64,000 nt of DNA from Pipra filicauda (Eukaryota > Chordata > Aves > Passeriformes > Pipridae), in the NCBI RefSeq assembly GCF_003945595.2, contig NW_024104129.1, forward strand, positions 620,001-684,000, written 5' to 3'. Both the position numbers and the translations under genes were made by a program. Positions 12,847 through 27,714 of this stretch are shown here, in pieces (within the stretch, counting starts at the first letter, position 1; each line of letters starts with the position of its first letter). The notes beneath the pieces are model-generated. The model worked only from the letters and a program-made list of their open reading frames with translations. It did not search any database and was not told where the DNA came from.

Positions 12847-13278
12847 CATTATTTCTTTCGTTTCCCCTAAGGATTCTGAGCAAATCTACAGTAAGTTTGA
12901 CCCAACTTTGTCACTTTTTCTTAGTCTTGAATGAAATTAGTTATGACTCCTAAGAGGAATGTTTGAATTTCTGTTCATGCACAAAGTTCTATAAATCTGC
13001 ATAGCAATTTGTCCCCAGAGACCGTTACCAAATGTATTCTCAAGACCTTATAAATTATATCATCCAGAGGAATAGTATTGAACTTTCTTTCATTATATGA
13101 AAACAATCAGTGTTGGTAATTCAAATGTGGTTTGGTTAAACTACCTGTTAATTTAAAAAATACTGTAAAACACAGACACTCAGTTGTTAGAATAAAGTAG
13201 CTAAGGATAAATAATAAGGAGAAGTCAGGGCTCGACAAACCTTATCTTCCCTGAAATGGAGAAGACAAGAATCCTAAC

Positions 13279-13312
13279 AATAATGAAGGTCTTTTAATAA
13301 TGAAGGTATTTT
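13279..13312 (+). repeat. 17 bp tandem duplication
   Basis: AATAATGAAGGTCTTTT is followed directly by AATAATGAAGGTATTTT: two 17 bp copies with one mismatch, a recent local duplication. Confidence 0.85.
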
Positions 13313-13892
13313 ATTCTTGTAGCACTCTCAAAAGCTGTGAATTTTAGAAACATCTGGTCCACATCAAAATCTGATCAATAAGTTTTGCAAGCAGTTTTTG
13401 ATATTTCAAAAGTATATGTGGTATACAAATGAATATGTCAAAGTTTGTACAGTGCACAAACTTAATCCAATATGGTGGCGAGGTAGACAGAAAATCTGAT
13501 GACTGTGAGAGTGACAGAGAAAGGTAGTTTAATGTATGAACCATCACCACAAACTGTAGCACAGGTAACATCTCGTTCCAAAGGAGTGTCTCAACATGTA
13601 GTTTATAGAGCTTTGCTCGTACCCGATAAATCTTTAGCCACACTAATATACCTTTAATTGAAGGGAACTAGAGCATCTTCCAGACCAATCTAATACTCAC
13701 AGTGCCTAAATGATTGCACACTCACAAAATCTGTGTTAGAGTACCAAAACACTGAACTCAGTTACACGTAGGAGAGTTGATGACTCCTTTCACTGTGGTG
13801 ATGCTCTGAAACAAGATGTAGCACTGAATTTTTCAGCAGTATCTGATCTCATAGAGAAGATCTCCTTGACACTGTCTCTTGTAAAAAGCATG

Positions 13893-13945
13893 TCACAGAA
13901 TCACAATTTTTGGGTTTGGATGAAACGTACATATGAGATAGTCAC
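13893..13945 (-). mobile_element. Possible CR1 3' tail fragment, antisense
   Basis: GTCACAGAATCACAATTTTT followed by GGGTTTGGATGAAAC resembles the reverse complement of a CR1 3' end (octamer-derived 'cacagaatcacagaat', then 'gggttggaagggac'). The following bases do not continue the match, so it is either a very short, old fragment or chance. Confidence 0.35.
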
Positions 13946-16090
13946 AGAACTGTTAAGTATGATAGGAATAGGACATCCAAATGTAGGTTCCTACAGAGTT
14001 AGTAGCAACTGAAGAAGGGGCTGTACAGAGATGCCTGCTTCAGCTTGCATCCTACTTTGTGCACTCTGTACATCTCAACCTAGATTTTGGAGAGAATCCA
14101 TGTCTGCCCTCATATTTTGAAACCAGAAAGTTCTACATTTAGTCAAAAATAAGCATTGGTGTATGTATGTGTGGAATCAAAACCCATTATATTATGGACA
14201 TGTAAATGCATTTAGGAGTGGTCAAGATTCTTTAAGTAAAAGGACTGATGAATAATGTCCTCTTGTACAGTATTAATACATGTTAATAAAAAGGACTCAT
14301 AACAATAAAAAGGAAAATTCTATCCTTACAAAAGCTTTATTCTTTTCTCGTTCCCCTGTCTTTTCTCTAAAATGAGATCTTGACAGAGGAGACTAATTTG
14401 TGTATTGCTCTTAATGGACTCTCAAATATACCATTATTAGGAAATGTAATGAAGTTCCTCCCCTGTGTCCAATTCACTTTTATTTGTTTATTTTAGGAAT
14501 GCAGAAAGGGCTGAAATTTGCCCCTATGAACTTTATGGAATAATGGATCATTTCCTCTAATTGTTTTCTTTTTTTGTTTTTCACAAAAGGGGGACAACTT
14601 AGTAGACATTCTGTAAAGTCCCAGGGATGTCATTATGTCTATTGCTATTCATAATTAGATATCTTCATGTAATTTAAAACTATTAATGAATAAAATATAA
14701 GAGTACAAGTAAACAAAACATTTTTATGAGATGGTAGGGTTATTTTCATCTCTTCAGAGAACAATTGATATTTCTTGAAGAAAATATCCATTGTATTTCT
14801 TCAGGGTATTTAATAACGAGAGTGAGGGAAAAGGAAAGATAGTGAAAGAGGTCAAGGCATGATTGATTTTATGTGGGAACAGTCAATATTTTTAAAGACT
14901 CAGTGATAATCTCAGAATACAGAACTCTAGAGCTTTTGTTTTTCTTTAAGACATTCTTTTACTTATGGTATGATCTGCTACTATGGATATTCTCATTTGT
15001 TTCAGATTCTTTCATTACTGTCTTGCATATATTTTTACAACATTGTAAAAGTGACATAAATTGTGTGCACTTCTGCTCTATTGCTAAATATCACTAAGAA
15101 ACCTCTAAGATTATCTTTGCCATCAGAGGGAAAGAAACATGAAATAAGGATGGTGTTCATATAGTGTAATGGCCATCTAGGATGTGTATGTCATCTACAT
15201 ACATTGTGGTATACATAATTTGATTTCAGCAAAATGACACAACTCTCTATTTGTCTTAAGTCTGTATTTGCCTTTCAGAAACTTGGAGAGTGCTTTCCAC
15301 CTTTACTTTGGAGAGGTAATTCACTCATTCAGACTTATTTACTTTTTCCACTTTCTCTTCTTAGGACATTAATTTACTGCATATTAAGGTAATAATTTGA
15401 TGAACTGAACATAATAGAAGTAGTACTGAGCAGAAATTTTATTGTATAACCTCAAAGCTTTACCGATCTGGAGTTGGGAATATGAGGAACATAACATTGG
15501 ACAGAGGCAATGGTTGTATTCCTTTAGTGGTAGGTTAGATGTATGGCTTATCCCCCCATATATCTAAAATAGATTAAAAATGTTTTATACTTAACTCCTG
15601 TACTTGACTGTACTGTAACTATGCTGACAGGAGAACATGTACAGAAATTTCCCCATGTCCTTCCGCAGTGTTCTCCACAAAAGAAAAATGATACAATTTT
15701 CAGAGAAAATCTTTAGAACCACATGAAAGTGTATGTTAACTAGTCTGTGATGACAGTGTTTTTCAAAACAATTGGAGAATATTTGGGAATGAGATCCCAC
15801 ATCAATTATAGTTTACTTGCTATTGAGCATCATGAAATATTCTGTGAAGAGATTTGAATGGATCTTGAAAGAAAAGGTGCAAATCTCTAACTCTTTCAAG
15901 GATTCAGAGATAAATGTTTTAAATCTATAAGGCGACAGTTTTAAGACATAACTTCCTTCCCAGAAATTCATGCATAATAACTACACAGTGACTGATGTGA
16001 ACTCCATTTTACTCTTCCCGCTTACTTGGGGCTTGGGACTCCACAAGAGGTTGGCTGCAAGGCTCAGTGTTGCCATGCCAAGGCTGTTTT

Positions 16091-16113
16091 GCGCGCGCGC
16101 AAGCACACACACC
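16091..16113. repeat. (GC)5 and (CA)n dinucleotide repeats
   Basis: GCGCGCGCGC at 16091-16100 is followed by CACACACAC at about 16104-16112. The alternating purine-pyrimidine run is capable of Z-DNA in principle and is unusual in such AT-rich surroundings. Confidence 0.85.
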
Positions 16114-19050
16114 CCCATACACACATTTTACCCCCTTTTAAACACGAAAAAAAGGAAGTGGTACAGGAAAAGCTCCCAAAAGAGTTTAGGAGAAAGGTGG
16201 CGATCCTTGAAAGTGAATGGGAAAATAGAAAACAAGATCCCAAAAGTAAGTAGGAATGCAATTATACAAAATCCTTAAAGTCAAGCTGGAAGGCTTCGAT
16301 TTCCTATACAAACAAGGGGAGTAGGGGAATTATTTAAATTAGGACATGATGTAATCTATGTAAATATGAGTAGAAGAGACCTGCCAGGATGATTACTCAC
16401 TCAAATAAATCATGACTTCATCCTGCAAAGCAAATTATATGAATACAAACCTGATACTTATGAAATACAAACTAAGCATAATATACTGAAATAACACCAA
16501 AGAATTTTGTCTTTTATTAACAAGAATATGTAGCTGTGACATTTCTCTCTTTATAAAGTGTTTTCTAAGAAAATATTCCTTTTTAATGCTATAAGAGTGA
16601 GACATGCCCCATTTCACATGTTCATGTAATCTAGAGGAATAAATAATGCAGAAACAAGCCAGCAATTAAGTGAAAGAAAAAGAAAAGGCAAAGAAAAATC
16701 ATAAAGATTCCAGCATGATACCAAATAAAAGTGTTTGGGGTCAGGTCTCTCCCAGTATGGGAGTTTAAGTCATTGATCTGTTTTACTCTGTGAAGCACTT
16801 TGGTGTTGTCTCTGGTTGGCCTTAATGAAGGAGTCGAATTGTGTGACCAAGTGCAAGATCAATTCATAAACAGAAACCCAATGTATTTATTTTTCTTTAG
16901 TTTGACTGTAAACTAGATGAATTTTTTACCTTGCATTGCAGAGTAATTAATAAAATTAAACCAGCGAAATATTTTTCTTTTTTTAGTTAACTCATTCATT
17001 TATCAAATAAATGAGGCCAAGAAATAGGTCAAGGTATATTTAACTGTAAGTAATTCTGAGGACAAACCAGGAATCCAGATGTACCACTTGTCATTGATAT
17101 TAGGGTCCTGACACAAATCACAGACACTCTAGGATCCTAAGTGGAGAGAAATGTTATCCACACTTCATTTGGGGTGAAGTTAAATCTCTTGTTCTTTTGT
17201 TTTCTCTCCTCCAACTTTCTCCTTCTGTATCCTTCTTCCTTTTTTCCTTCTTTTCCTTATTTGTTTCTCTCTGCAATTTTTTTCTTAAAAGGAAAAACTC
17301 CATCTTAAAATGTTATCATTAATGAAAAAAAAACTTGCATCCAAACTTCTTGCTTTTCTCCTCATTTTAAGCTGTATGACAGTTTACCCAAATTATGTCT
17401 TTTTCTATCAGTCTGCATAGGTTAATACAGACTAATGTATAAATAGTCTAAAATATTGAATGTTATAATTTGAAGACAAAAAAAGTTTGAAAAGAAAATT
17501 TAAAAATAATTTTAGAGCAAGAATTCCTTGATGGTTACCTTTGAAAATGCCCAAGGTAAAAAGTACCCTCACTTTTCTGTCTTTTTAAATACTTTGTGGA
17601 TGTCCTCTTTCAGAGTATCTTAGAATGTGTTAACTTTGGTGTACTGAGAAAAATTACTTAAAACCTGCCATCCTCAGAAAATTAAATCTGGTGTATGTGG
17701 TACATGAGAGCATTCAGCTAAAATTTTGTTCCATTTAGTATAGTGTTATTTTCCCATTTATATTTCATCATTGGTCAATAAAACAGGGAAATTTTCTTCA
17801 GATCCGTTTTCATATCTCATATCTACTTCTCCTGTAGTATAAGAGTCTGGCTTCCTCAGAAATTACTTAGGTTTATAGGCATACAACTTTAGGCTGAATT
17901 TTCATTGAAATTACTATTGCTTCCACAAACTTTCTTTGATTTTTTTTTAATATCAGTTATGATAAGTCTTTCATTAGCTAGAGAGAAAGACAATCTATGT
18001 TATGTTGCTATTATATATTTCCATTGAACACATATTTCAGTATAATTCAGTGATACATCAGTCACAGGTCTATCATTTGGAGTGGTTATAACAATGCAAA
18101 TCAAATATGTCCTCCGGCATCTGTGTTTATTGTTGCGACATTGAATTCTTACACACTTAGTTTCCACTAAGAAATGTTTCTATACCTGTTTTTTAGCTGC
18201 AATCATTTTCCTTAATGAAAGTATTAATGGAGTTCAGGAAAACTGCCAAGAATTACCTCTAAGTTTCAAAGTCACCTTTTCTGCATGGAGTAACTGGAAT
18301 GGCTGAGAACCTATGGGACACTACAAACAATTTTGCTGGTATTCTAGGCTGTTTACTGAAATATAACATTTCTTTTGTATATGCAGAACTTTCCGTATAA
18401 AAAATTATTTTCAGCCATGACTTTTCATCAACACCACAGAGAGAAATTAAATTGAATATGTCTATGGCCATACATATCAGCTCTTGAAGTATAATTGCCT
18501 CAAGGCAAGTACTTATCGAGCAGTATGAAAATTATTGTGACTAGTGGACTAGATTCCCCTGTTGTTTACTGATTACTCAGCATACTGTCCTCTAAGCTGT
18601 GACCTCATCAGCAATCATATTTGTTTGCAGACTTCAAGCCTTTGCTAGACAAATAGATGGGTGAGAGGGACAGAGAAACATGAAGATCTAAAACTATCTT
18701 TTTCAAGGCCTTGGGCTTGTATACAGTTCTAATGTGCAGAACAAAATAGGCTGCTTCTTTAAAGTCTCACTGGATCTGCTCAAAGGCATTCCTCTCATGC
18801 ATGACATGGTCTGGGACACAGTTCTGCATGAACAGCACCCTGTCTACACACATCTGAGGTCACTTGCTATCAACCTCAACAATGAGTATGCCACATGTAA
18901 CACAAACATGTAATTCTCTCTGCTTCTGTTTTTTCCTCAAAATGACAATGATCTCATGACAGCTGGCCTAAAGGAGATGTTATTACTTCATACTTTGAAG
19001 TGGTTTGTAAGCTGGGGAGACAGAACTTCCTTTCTCCCTTCCTCACAGAT

Positions 19051-19068
19051 ACATACACACACACACAG
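19051..19068. repeat. (CA)n microsatellite
   Basis: A short ACATACACACACACACAG tract. Confidence 0.85.
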
Positions 19069-21544
19069 ATATACACAACATTAGTATTTGCTAATTTAAG
19101 CTTCTAAACAGAATTTAAACTGAACCTAAAATTTAGGTCCACTCTCTCAAATTTCAGAACAACAATGAGTAACTGAAGAATGCAATGTTTCAGTGCTAGT
19201 ACCAAGGTGACTTTTTTAAGTCCTGTGGAAGTATGTTCTAACTGCCTAATTTAAGCACTTAAGTGAATTAGATTTTCTTGTGAATACTTGAAATACATCT
19301 AATGATGTAGCATTTAAGGAACTGCTACTAGACACCTACAATTTGAGTTTAAGGTGGATACCTGTCTTAGATTGGATCATACCATGTCTTTTTTTTTTCC
19401 AAGGTGAGGTCAGTGGAAATCAGGAAACAGGTCAACAGCAAGGTTTGTAATGCGTACATCTAAAGAGTTGGTTGTTTACATGAAATAAATGTTCAAAAAA
19501 AGAATATCGTAATCAATCTCCTTCATCTTGGAGGACAATCCAAGAGATCCAACTGTTGACTTTTTCGCCAGGAAGTTGGTGCCTTTTTTTTTTCTCAAGA
19601 CTACAGAATAAAATGTGGTTGTGATAAAGGATTTATTGCTAACACAGATATTTAGACAGAGTACTGAGAATGAAAAGCTTCTATAGCAGATCGTCTGATA
19701 TCTTGTCATTCTGTCACCTGAGAATGACATCCTGATAGGTTGTAGCAAAAGGAGAGGAAATTTCACTCTGAAAAACATCAGCAGCCCTCGTACATCTGTT
19801 AATTAAAGCAATCTGCCAGTGTTCCTCTTAGACATTCAATGAATCAATGTTAAGCAAACGTGACACATTTTCACTCTTTCTGTAATAGAATTGGAGGTAA
19901 CACATTTGTTTATCTGGTGGCACCGATCTACACTTCCCTGTCTGAGAAGGAGGTTTGATTCTCACACCATCACTGTCTGGTGTGATGCACTGAAGATTTT
20001 CAATCTGTTTCAGTGAAGTTATAAAATAGTATGTGGACCAAGGTTCTCCTGGAACACTGAAGCACTGTTTGTGCCTTGGATTTGGTTATCAGTATTTTTG
20101 CTTTTTATTGTAACAGAACTGCAGAATTGGAGAGCAAAGGTTGCAGACAGTAGACCTTCAAGACCTAAGATTTCTTTACTCCAGTTACAACTCAGGGTTT
20201 CATACAAATTTCTATTTCAGCTCTAAAGTAGGGCTCATGATTCTGACATTTTGCTTTATTTTCAGCAATAATAGCTGGTTTTAAAAAAGTTCTACCTTTC
20301 TATGACTGATGATAAGAATCTAACTCAAGAGACTTACATTAGGTGCCTTTAATCCTCATTGCTAATCCTCAGAGAGGTCTGAACCAAGAAAAATTCAAGT
20401 TCAGTCTGTTTCCCAAAAACATGCAAAGCATCAATTTAAGGAAAATATTACCGGAAAATATTAATATAGATTGCAGCATATTAACAAAAAGTAAAGTGAT
20501 ATAAACATTACATAAAGGAAACACATAACGATGACAATAGTTACTCAGCTCAATAAACTGAACAGAATGAAGATGGAAGTTCTAAGATACTGAGAAACAT
20601 TTTATCAAACCCCTCAGTGCACCAATCAGGTCTGTAATTTCTTCCCTCACCAAGGGGTTTGACTGCCAAGATCATAACTGGAATGGAATAGCAGTATAAT
20701 CTGGGATCAGACTATTGTGAAAATTAGCAAGGTTGTGGTAAAGAACTGTAAGAATTTTTGTGAAGTCCCAGCCTACTGGCTTAGGAGATGTACTTATTCG
20801 CAAGCCCTTGCCTGTGCCTGAGCTATATATTTGAATCTCTATTATCTTGTTGATTTTGACCTTGATTTGCTGAGGCTGGACCTCAAACTTCTATTGGGTT
20901 TGTCTGGCAGTCAGTAGGCAATTATTTGTCTGTTGTTACAGTCCCCAAAGCTGCCTTGTTTCACTTATGTGGTCTATGGGGTGACTGCCTGCCCTGCTGT
21001 CACCTTGGGCTTCCAGTTCTTCCTCCTTTGCTGAGTAACTTTTCCTTGCTGCTATCTAGCGTGCTAAGAGGTTTCCAGCCTGCTATGAATGATGCTCACA
21101 GAAGTTTCACACACAGAACTCTGTAGGAGCAAGTAAGTTCCACCAGCAGGTGGAAAACCCCCCTTGTACATGACATGAGTGTCAGCAGAGCGCTGTCGCA
21201 GGCGAAAGCTGGTGTTAGTCTGCAAATGCTAATGTAGAAGAGCAATAACAGTGATAGACAAGCAGCTGCCTCTGACTTCATTATCTAATCTGCAAGAAGA
21301 CAAGATGAAACGTCAGTGTCAATTTTATCCTGAGGGTAGTCTAACACCAAAGGAAAATGACAAATGGTGCTTCTGCCATTTCTCACTTATCACCTTTTTA
21401 CATTGTTATTCTTTCAATCTCTCTTCTTGACCTATTAGGCTAAAATATTTCAACTATTCAGTGTAGCTTCTAAAGTATTCAATTGACAATTTCTATAAGG
21501 CATTCTAATATTCACTGAAAAGTCTAGGAATGTCTGTGAGCCAC

Positions 21545-21672
21545 CAAGTCTGTGTTTGTACAGGCCTTTGTCTGAAGCTGAAGATCTAAGAAGAGACTTT
21601 GTTCTGTATTTGTACAGCACCTGCATCTCTTGACCAAGTCAATTATAGGGGGCTCCTAGATGACACTTAGGC
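21545..21672 (+). repeat. Ancient L3/SINE-tail remnant
   Basis: 'ctgtatttgtacagcacctgc' near 21604-21624, followed by 'gggggctcctagatgac' near 21648-21664, parallels the tail of an old amniote L3-type repeat (roughly 'tgtatttgtacagcacctagcacaatggggccct...ggggctcctaggtgct'). A second 'gtttgtacaggcc' lies 50 bases upstream. The copy is very decayed but the block order is right. Confidence 0.45.
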
Positions 21673-24600
21673 CAACACTGCATGATTAATGGAGAGAAAC
21701 AGGCTCCACTGAACTATTAACCCTTTGTAAACACGGAGCAGGAGTGTGCCAGTACTGCTCTGCAGTAAGTTTTGGCAATCAATTTTCAGAGTCTGCAGAA
21801 AGAAAGAAAAGAGTCTAGTCACTAATTTCACATTTCATTGCTATACCTCTTACAGATAAATAAACAAAGAAACAAACAAAAATTCTACAGTTTAAAATAG
21901 GTTGCTTTTCTTTACTGTCTGGTCTAATATTTTGTGCCTATTGCAAAGCATAAATCTGAAGCAGCGAATTTTTTTAGGTAGTCAGCATGTCGGTGTACTT
22001 TTAAACAGCCACTCTTGACTTCAAATAGATCGGGTCCATCAGTGTATCTTAGGTTGTTGCTTTCAAAGGAATGCAGATGGTGTCTTTTCTTGAAATTAAG
22101 TGATACAAAAACTCATGTGAGTAGGTCTTCTCCAAGATGTTGTCAGAAACCTTTAGAAAAATAACACCCTTAAAAAGTAAAACTAATATTTTTAAGAGAT
22201 TTTACCTTTTATAAACTTCAAACATCATTTGCTTTCTATTATTAACAGAACTGTCAGCACAGCTTTGTTATTCTTAGATAAATACTCTATAATTACTATA
22301 GATTGTTGTGCATACGCAGCAAAGGATATCACTGTTCTGAACAAAAATATGATGTGGCTTTTTCTCAAGATGAATTTTTAAAAATAGCATAAATGCTGAC
22401 AGTACAAGGGACAAAAAAAAGAAGTCAGGTCCCAGCACATCTTTGTAAAATGACCTCATATGATGTAATCTTGGAAGCTCATAGCCAATGAATCACAGAT
22501 AGTATTTTTCATGTGACACTGAGAGATAAATAGGAAAATAATCCTTACAAGAATGAAATCTCACCATGAAATATGAAAATGCCCATGTGAAAGTCCTGTG
22601 AAAGTTTCAATTTAAAGCAAGAGCCAGATAACTCAAAATTAAAGATGAAACATAACTGATTTGATGGTGTTGGTGGTAGCAACATTACAGGATAAATACC
22701 CTTATCATAGTGGATTAATTAATCTTAGTAATAGAGCACAGATGTCCAACAACTCACTCTGGGTATTCAAGTGAGCATGTTGTATGTAAAATACTAACTT
22801 ATCAATTTAAATCCCTGGTTTGTACATATGTGATTTACTACCCTAGAGTCTAATGGGATGACTCTATTCTTTCCTCATGATAACAGTCAAAATTTAAACC
22901 ATGGTAGTAAAGAAATTAGAAGTCTCGGAGTGATAATATCTTATTGCTGAACACTTCATGTGCATTTGCAAACATTTTCAACATCTCACTTGCACTCAGA
23001 AAGGCTACTCAAACCAACAGTTTTTCTAAAAGACTCATTTAAGCCACTTAATGAGAACTCTTTCTATGTGCCCCTCTCTGGAATCTTAATTGGTGTTAGG
23101 TAAACCACAGAGATACACTAAAATCTTGATAAAGAAAAAGATCAGAGTGTCAAATTTTGAGTTCTTCATTTCCTCTTTTTGGAAATTTCTAAAAATTAAC
23201 CATATTATTTATTTACATGGGAAATATGAAGCATTTGCATTAAACTATAATTTTTTTAGAAGGATGTGTCCTTACACAGAGTTCCTTTTGAATGGGAAAT
23301 CTGATGTAAAATTGGATGAAATACCTGAACAGTCACAATTAGTGAGGCAAGAATGGAGCAAGACAAGTATAAAGTCTTGGATCTATGATGTAGTTGTTGA
23401 ATTAGTTTCCTAATTTGGAAAATCACTGTAATGTACTACTGAATCTTAAACCAGAGAAAAAGTAAATTTCAGTAAGTATTTAAAATTTCAGCAATTATTT
23501 CCAGATCAAAAAATTCTAGATTATTTCCAGATACATATTTCTAATGTTCTGTGCAATGTAGTTATAAATAAATCTTGTAGCAAGTTTATCAGATATTTTT
23601 TTAGAAAACCAGAATACATCCTGCCAAAATGCTTAGACTGTATTTTACATGTAACATTATTCACTGACCAAATAAGTCAGTATATATATGATTGTTTATA
23701 TGGTGACTCTAAATTTTCATAATTTATTTAGATTCTCAATGCAGTTAAACATCTAACGTCCATCAATGAAATAAAAAAATAAACTATTTCCATTAAGATA
23801 CCTGATAGTTTTAGATAGTGTAACATTAAGTTTAAGTAGAGATCAGATAGTTAATATTGTTATATTACTAACACAAAGGTGATAGAAGAAAAAAATATCT
23901 TCTGTGTTCAAAATTCAGAATTTTAAAATTTAAAATTTCTGAGGTTTGTTTGTGAATTAATTTGTTTTGTACAAGTTAGGAAATAATTTCCTTTTTCTGT
24001 GGTTCTATGTTTTTTTGCGAGTCTCAAGTTTATGTTCACCAGCATCCACAGAATTACTGGCCAGTCTCACAAAAACTGAGATAAATCACTCTTATGAGTG
24101 GTCCTCATCCAGTAAAGATGGTGAAATAAAAATAATTTGACTATTCATTTTTTTTAGAGTTCAGAACAATAATCTGCTAATGTTTCCTAGCTTAGATGTC
24201 CTATTTTAAAGAAATTGGGCTTCCTCTTCAATCACCATTTGTTTAGAAGAAATACCCAGACACTAAGGGAGGTGATTGAAAAAAATGACAGTATCCAATA
24301 ATGATATATCTAAGTTTGAGCAGATATCACCAACTCAATATCTGAATCTGATAAAATGAATCCTAAAATTAATTTATTATATAATTCAGATTAATAGCTT
24401 CAGATATTTTCTCAGTTGAATTACAAAGGACTGAATAAAAAGGAAAAATTTATATTCTAACTTTTAAGTGTTTGAAGATAAGTGAGACAAATCACATACA
24501 AGATGCAATGAAGCTTGTAGAAGTAAATGTTGCCAATTTAAAAGTAAAAATCTATACAGGAGTAAATTCATTGATCATTACAACTCTAGGAAACTCACAT

Positions 24601-27600
24601 CATATAATAAATTTAAAGGAAACCTAAACACCTGAGCTATCAGAATTCGTAAGTAAAGGAGGTTGATATATCTAGCACTGAATAATCTCCTTCTATCTTT
24701 CTTCTGTGTGAACTGAACTTTGAAAGATAGTGACCAATCTCATAGACGACAAACCTTGTTTTATGGAGTGTGATGTTTTGTTGACCTACTGACCTATATT
24801 ATTTTCTCCAAAATACTATTTCCTGTGCTGAAATGGAAATAGAAGGGGTATTGTTCTAACCTTACACCTGTGTTACTTAGATAAGTGGCTGGCAATGACT
24901 TAATAGTTCCTGATCCTTTGGGGATCTTAACACTTCATTCTCTCTGGGCTGTCTGTAGCTATATTCACACAACTAGTGTTACAAGAATGCAATATTTTTT
25001 TCCCCTTTCTTTTTCTACACAAATTACCATTAACTCTACAAAGAAGAGTGCTCTCCTGAAGACTTTTTGGAAGATAAATCCCTCCCTCATTCTTCCAGAT
25101 GTTTAATGACACAGTGAGAACCTCACACCTATCTTCTGTTGTATTACAAACTATGAAGGATTCAACAAATAGAATCAAGAAGAATTGACTCATGACCTAG
25201 CCACAGTCACAAAGGGATCTGCTGAAAGAAATCAGGTCCAGGGCCATGGGAACCAAAATTAGTTCATTTCCCATCACCATCCTGTGACTCAGGGCTTTCA
25301 GTCAGACTGCTTGAGACCCGGAAGATATGCTGAAGAATATCAGGGATCAGTCAAGTTCTAAAGACACAGATTCTTTCAAAAGCTTGGACATTCCCAGCCG
25401 TTTCTTCACTGTGTATATGGATATAGTTATGTCTGAGGACTCTGACTTCATATTCATACCATACCAGCACTCTTGGAAGCTCTTTAAAATGAGACATGTA
25501 AATAGCTGAAAATGAGGTTACATCCTTTGGGCTCTAATTTAGTCCACTGGGGAATCTTTTGCTTCGCTTTTTGTTCATTATTCCTTCTTTATTGCTTACT
25601 TTGAATATTGCTACAGTAAGTTTGTTATTTTCATTATGTTTACTTTCTTTTTCTTTCAGGAACATTCCTTGTCCTAACTGAAATACTCAAAATTAAAAAG
25701 AAAATATTCCTTGATATATGTGCCCCTTCTGTAAATATCAATATCAGCCCCAGTATTTCATATTTTTCTTTCCTAATGAGTTCACACCATCCTGGGTCTG
25801 ATCCAAATGGTGAAAGGCTGGAAATGCTACATTTCTGTATCTTATTTAAGTAGAATCTTTCTGCCTTTTTTGAAAAAGCTTAAAAAAAAAAGTAATAGTA
25901 AGTTAACATTTTCAAGGCAGCAACTCTAACAGCATTGACCTAAAATGTTTATGCTGACTCACAAAATGTCAGGTCTTTGAGAATGAAAAGTAAAAGCCAA
26001 AAAGTGGCATTGTTGTCCTGTGGGCTTAAAAAGATTTGGGAATTTAACTTCCGTAGAAAAAATTGTCAAAATACGCACTTCAGGTTTTGATAAAAAGAAG
26101 AAAATATAATAACAAATGAGATATGGGATGCATCATAATAGCATTTAATTATTATCAGAAGTATTGAGCAGACCATTTTCAGAAGAGTGACTTATTGGTG
26201 TAATACAACTCACTATCTTCTTTTCTATCAACTCTCATCTTCATATTCAGTAATATTTCCTTTAATATTATCACACTAAATAATGTTTATTTTTATGACA
26301 TACAAGAAAGAGAAAGATCCTGGAGTACCAACCACCTACAGAGGCAAAGCAATTAGGTGATATGTTTTACCTTCTAGTCTATATTTGAAAAAAAATTATT
26401 TGAGAAGGTAGCAAAGTGATTTTAATTTTGCGGCAGTGAAGTGCCATGCAAAACTGTACTGCTGTATAGGTACATCTTCATGATTACGAGTATTATGCCT
26501 GCATAAAACCATAAAACAAAAAAAACATGAAGCAAGCAGTTTGTTATTAATATACCGAGAGAAGTGTGCTTTCATGCTTTTATCTTCAATTCCATAGCTG
26601 TCAGATGGGTAATTTCACTAGCAAAATGTTGAAGGCCATTTTCTTCCTCTTCCTTTTCACTTCAGTTTAGAATGTTATCTTTATTGGTTTCTTTTAATTT
26701 TTTTTTTAGTCAGGTTAATTGACCTCATTTCACATTTGCTGAATCAGGTTACTGAGTAAATGACATCATGCAGGACAAAAGTTAACAATTGCAATATCCC
26801 ATCAAAGAGCTGATATTTGCATTTAAGGTCTTTTGAAACACAAATTTGTATTATAAACTATAAGTCAGCAGACTTAAAACCAATCTGAATTCCTACTTTA
26901 ATTACCTGGAGAAATGTTTTTGAGTCTTTTCAAGACATGAACATTCGTTTTCAAATCAAAGAGATTTTTTCTTAGGCCTCAGGCAATCCAGCCTTTTGAA
27001 GTCCGTAGCCTTAAAATCAAGAGTAACAGTTAATTGCAACAGTATGTTATCAATACTACAGAAAATACCAGATACTAAAAGGTTATTATAGCTACCTATC
27101 CATGAGATACAAACTTAAACCCAGTCTTAAAAACTATCAAAATTCTATTTCATCATAATTTGACTAAGAATTTATGGTGATTACTCAGATTTTTCTTATT
27201 TCACAGCGTCCAAAGGAAAGTAAAAGAACCATTCAAATCTTAGTGAAAAGCATTCAACGAATTTAAGAAGGACAAGCTTGTTACTATTTTTTTGGTGAAA
27301 GCAAGTACAAACACTTCTCAGTGCGTACCAATTAAGTTAAGCTATTACTACTGTTAAATATGGCTCACAATATAAAAAGCTCACTTGGTAATTTAAAGTT
27401 CTGAGTAACTTATGAAAACACAATTTTATCTTATATTATTTGAAAAAATATTTTTATATAACTTCTCAACAGGACTTCAGGATGTGAATTTAATGACTAT
27501 TTTTTAGAACTGTGAACTCTTTGCTTAAGAACAAGTTATACCAAACCAAAGATTGCCATCTTACTGTGAGTCAATTATCTTACAAGTCAGAAAAGGGCAT

Positions 27601-27714
27601 GGTGTGTGTACATTATGAAGATTTTTGCATTGGTAATGCAACCTTTCCTTTCCCTATATGTGAAGGATGTCAACACAGTGTCTGTCAATTAATTAGGACT
27701 AGTTACTGCTTGTT
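21673..27714. other. Long AT-rich non-coding stretch
   Basis: No recognised gene or repeat. A duplicated 'attatttccagat' occurs near 23493 and 23520. The largest frame, 23090-23413 on the plus strand (107 codons), has no recognisable domain and is Lys/Phe/Ile-rich, as expected of random AT-rich DNA. Confidence 0.6.

Larger units (their letters stand above)
10985..13892. other. Non-coding stretch with one GC-richer islet
   Basis: Apart from the islet at 11396-11690, the RFX-like site at 12833-12846 and a short tandem repeat at 13279-13312 (listed separately), nothing is recognised. An A/C-rich run near 12390-12421 is simple sequence. Confidence 0.5.
13946..21544. other. Long AT-rich non-coding stretch
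   Basis: Only microsatellites are recognised (16091-16113, 19051-19068). Open frames of 60-100 codons occur at about the chance rate and show no domain. Two overlapping frames and their antisense at 15970-16278 share the same bases and look like chance. A pyrimidine-rich patch lies near 17180-17285. Confidence 0.6.
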
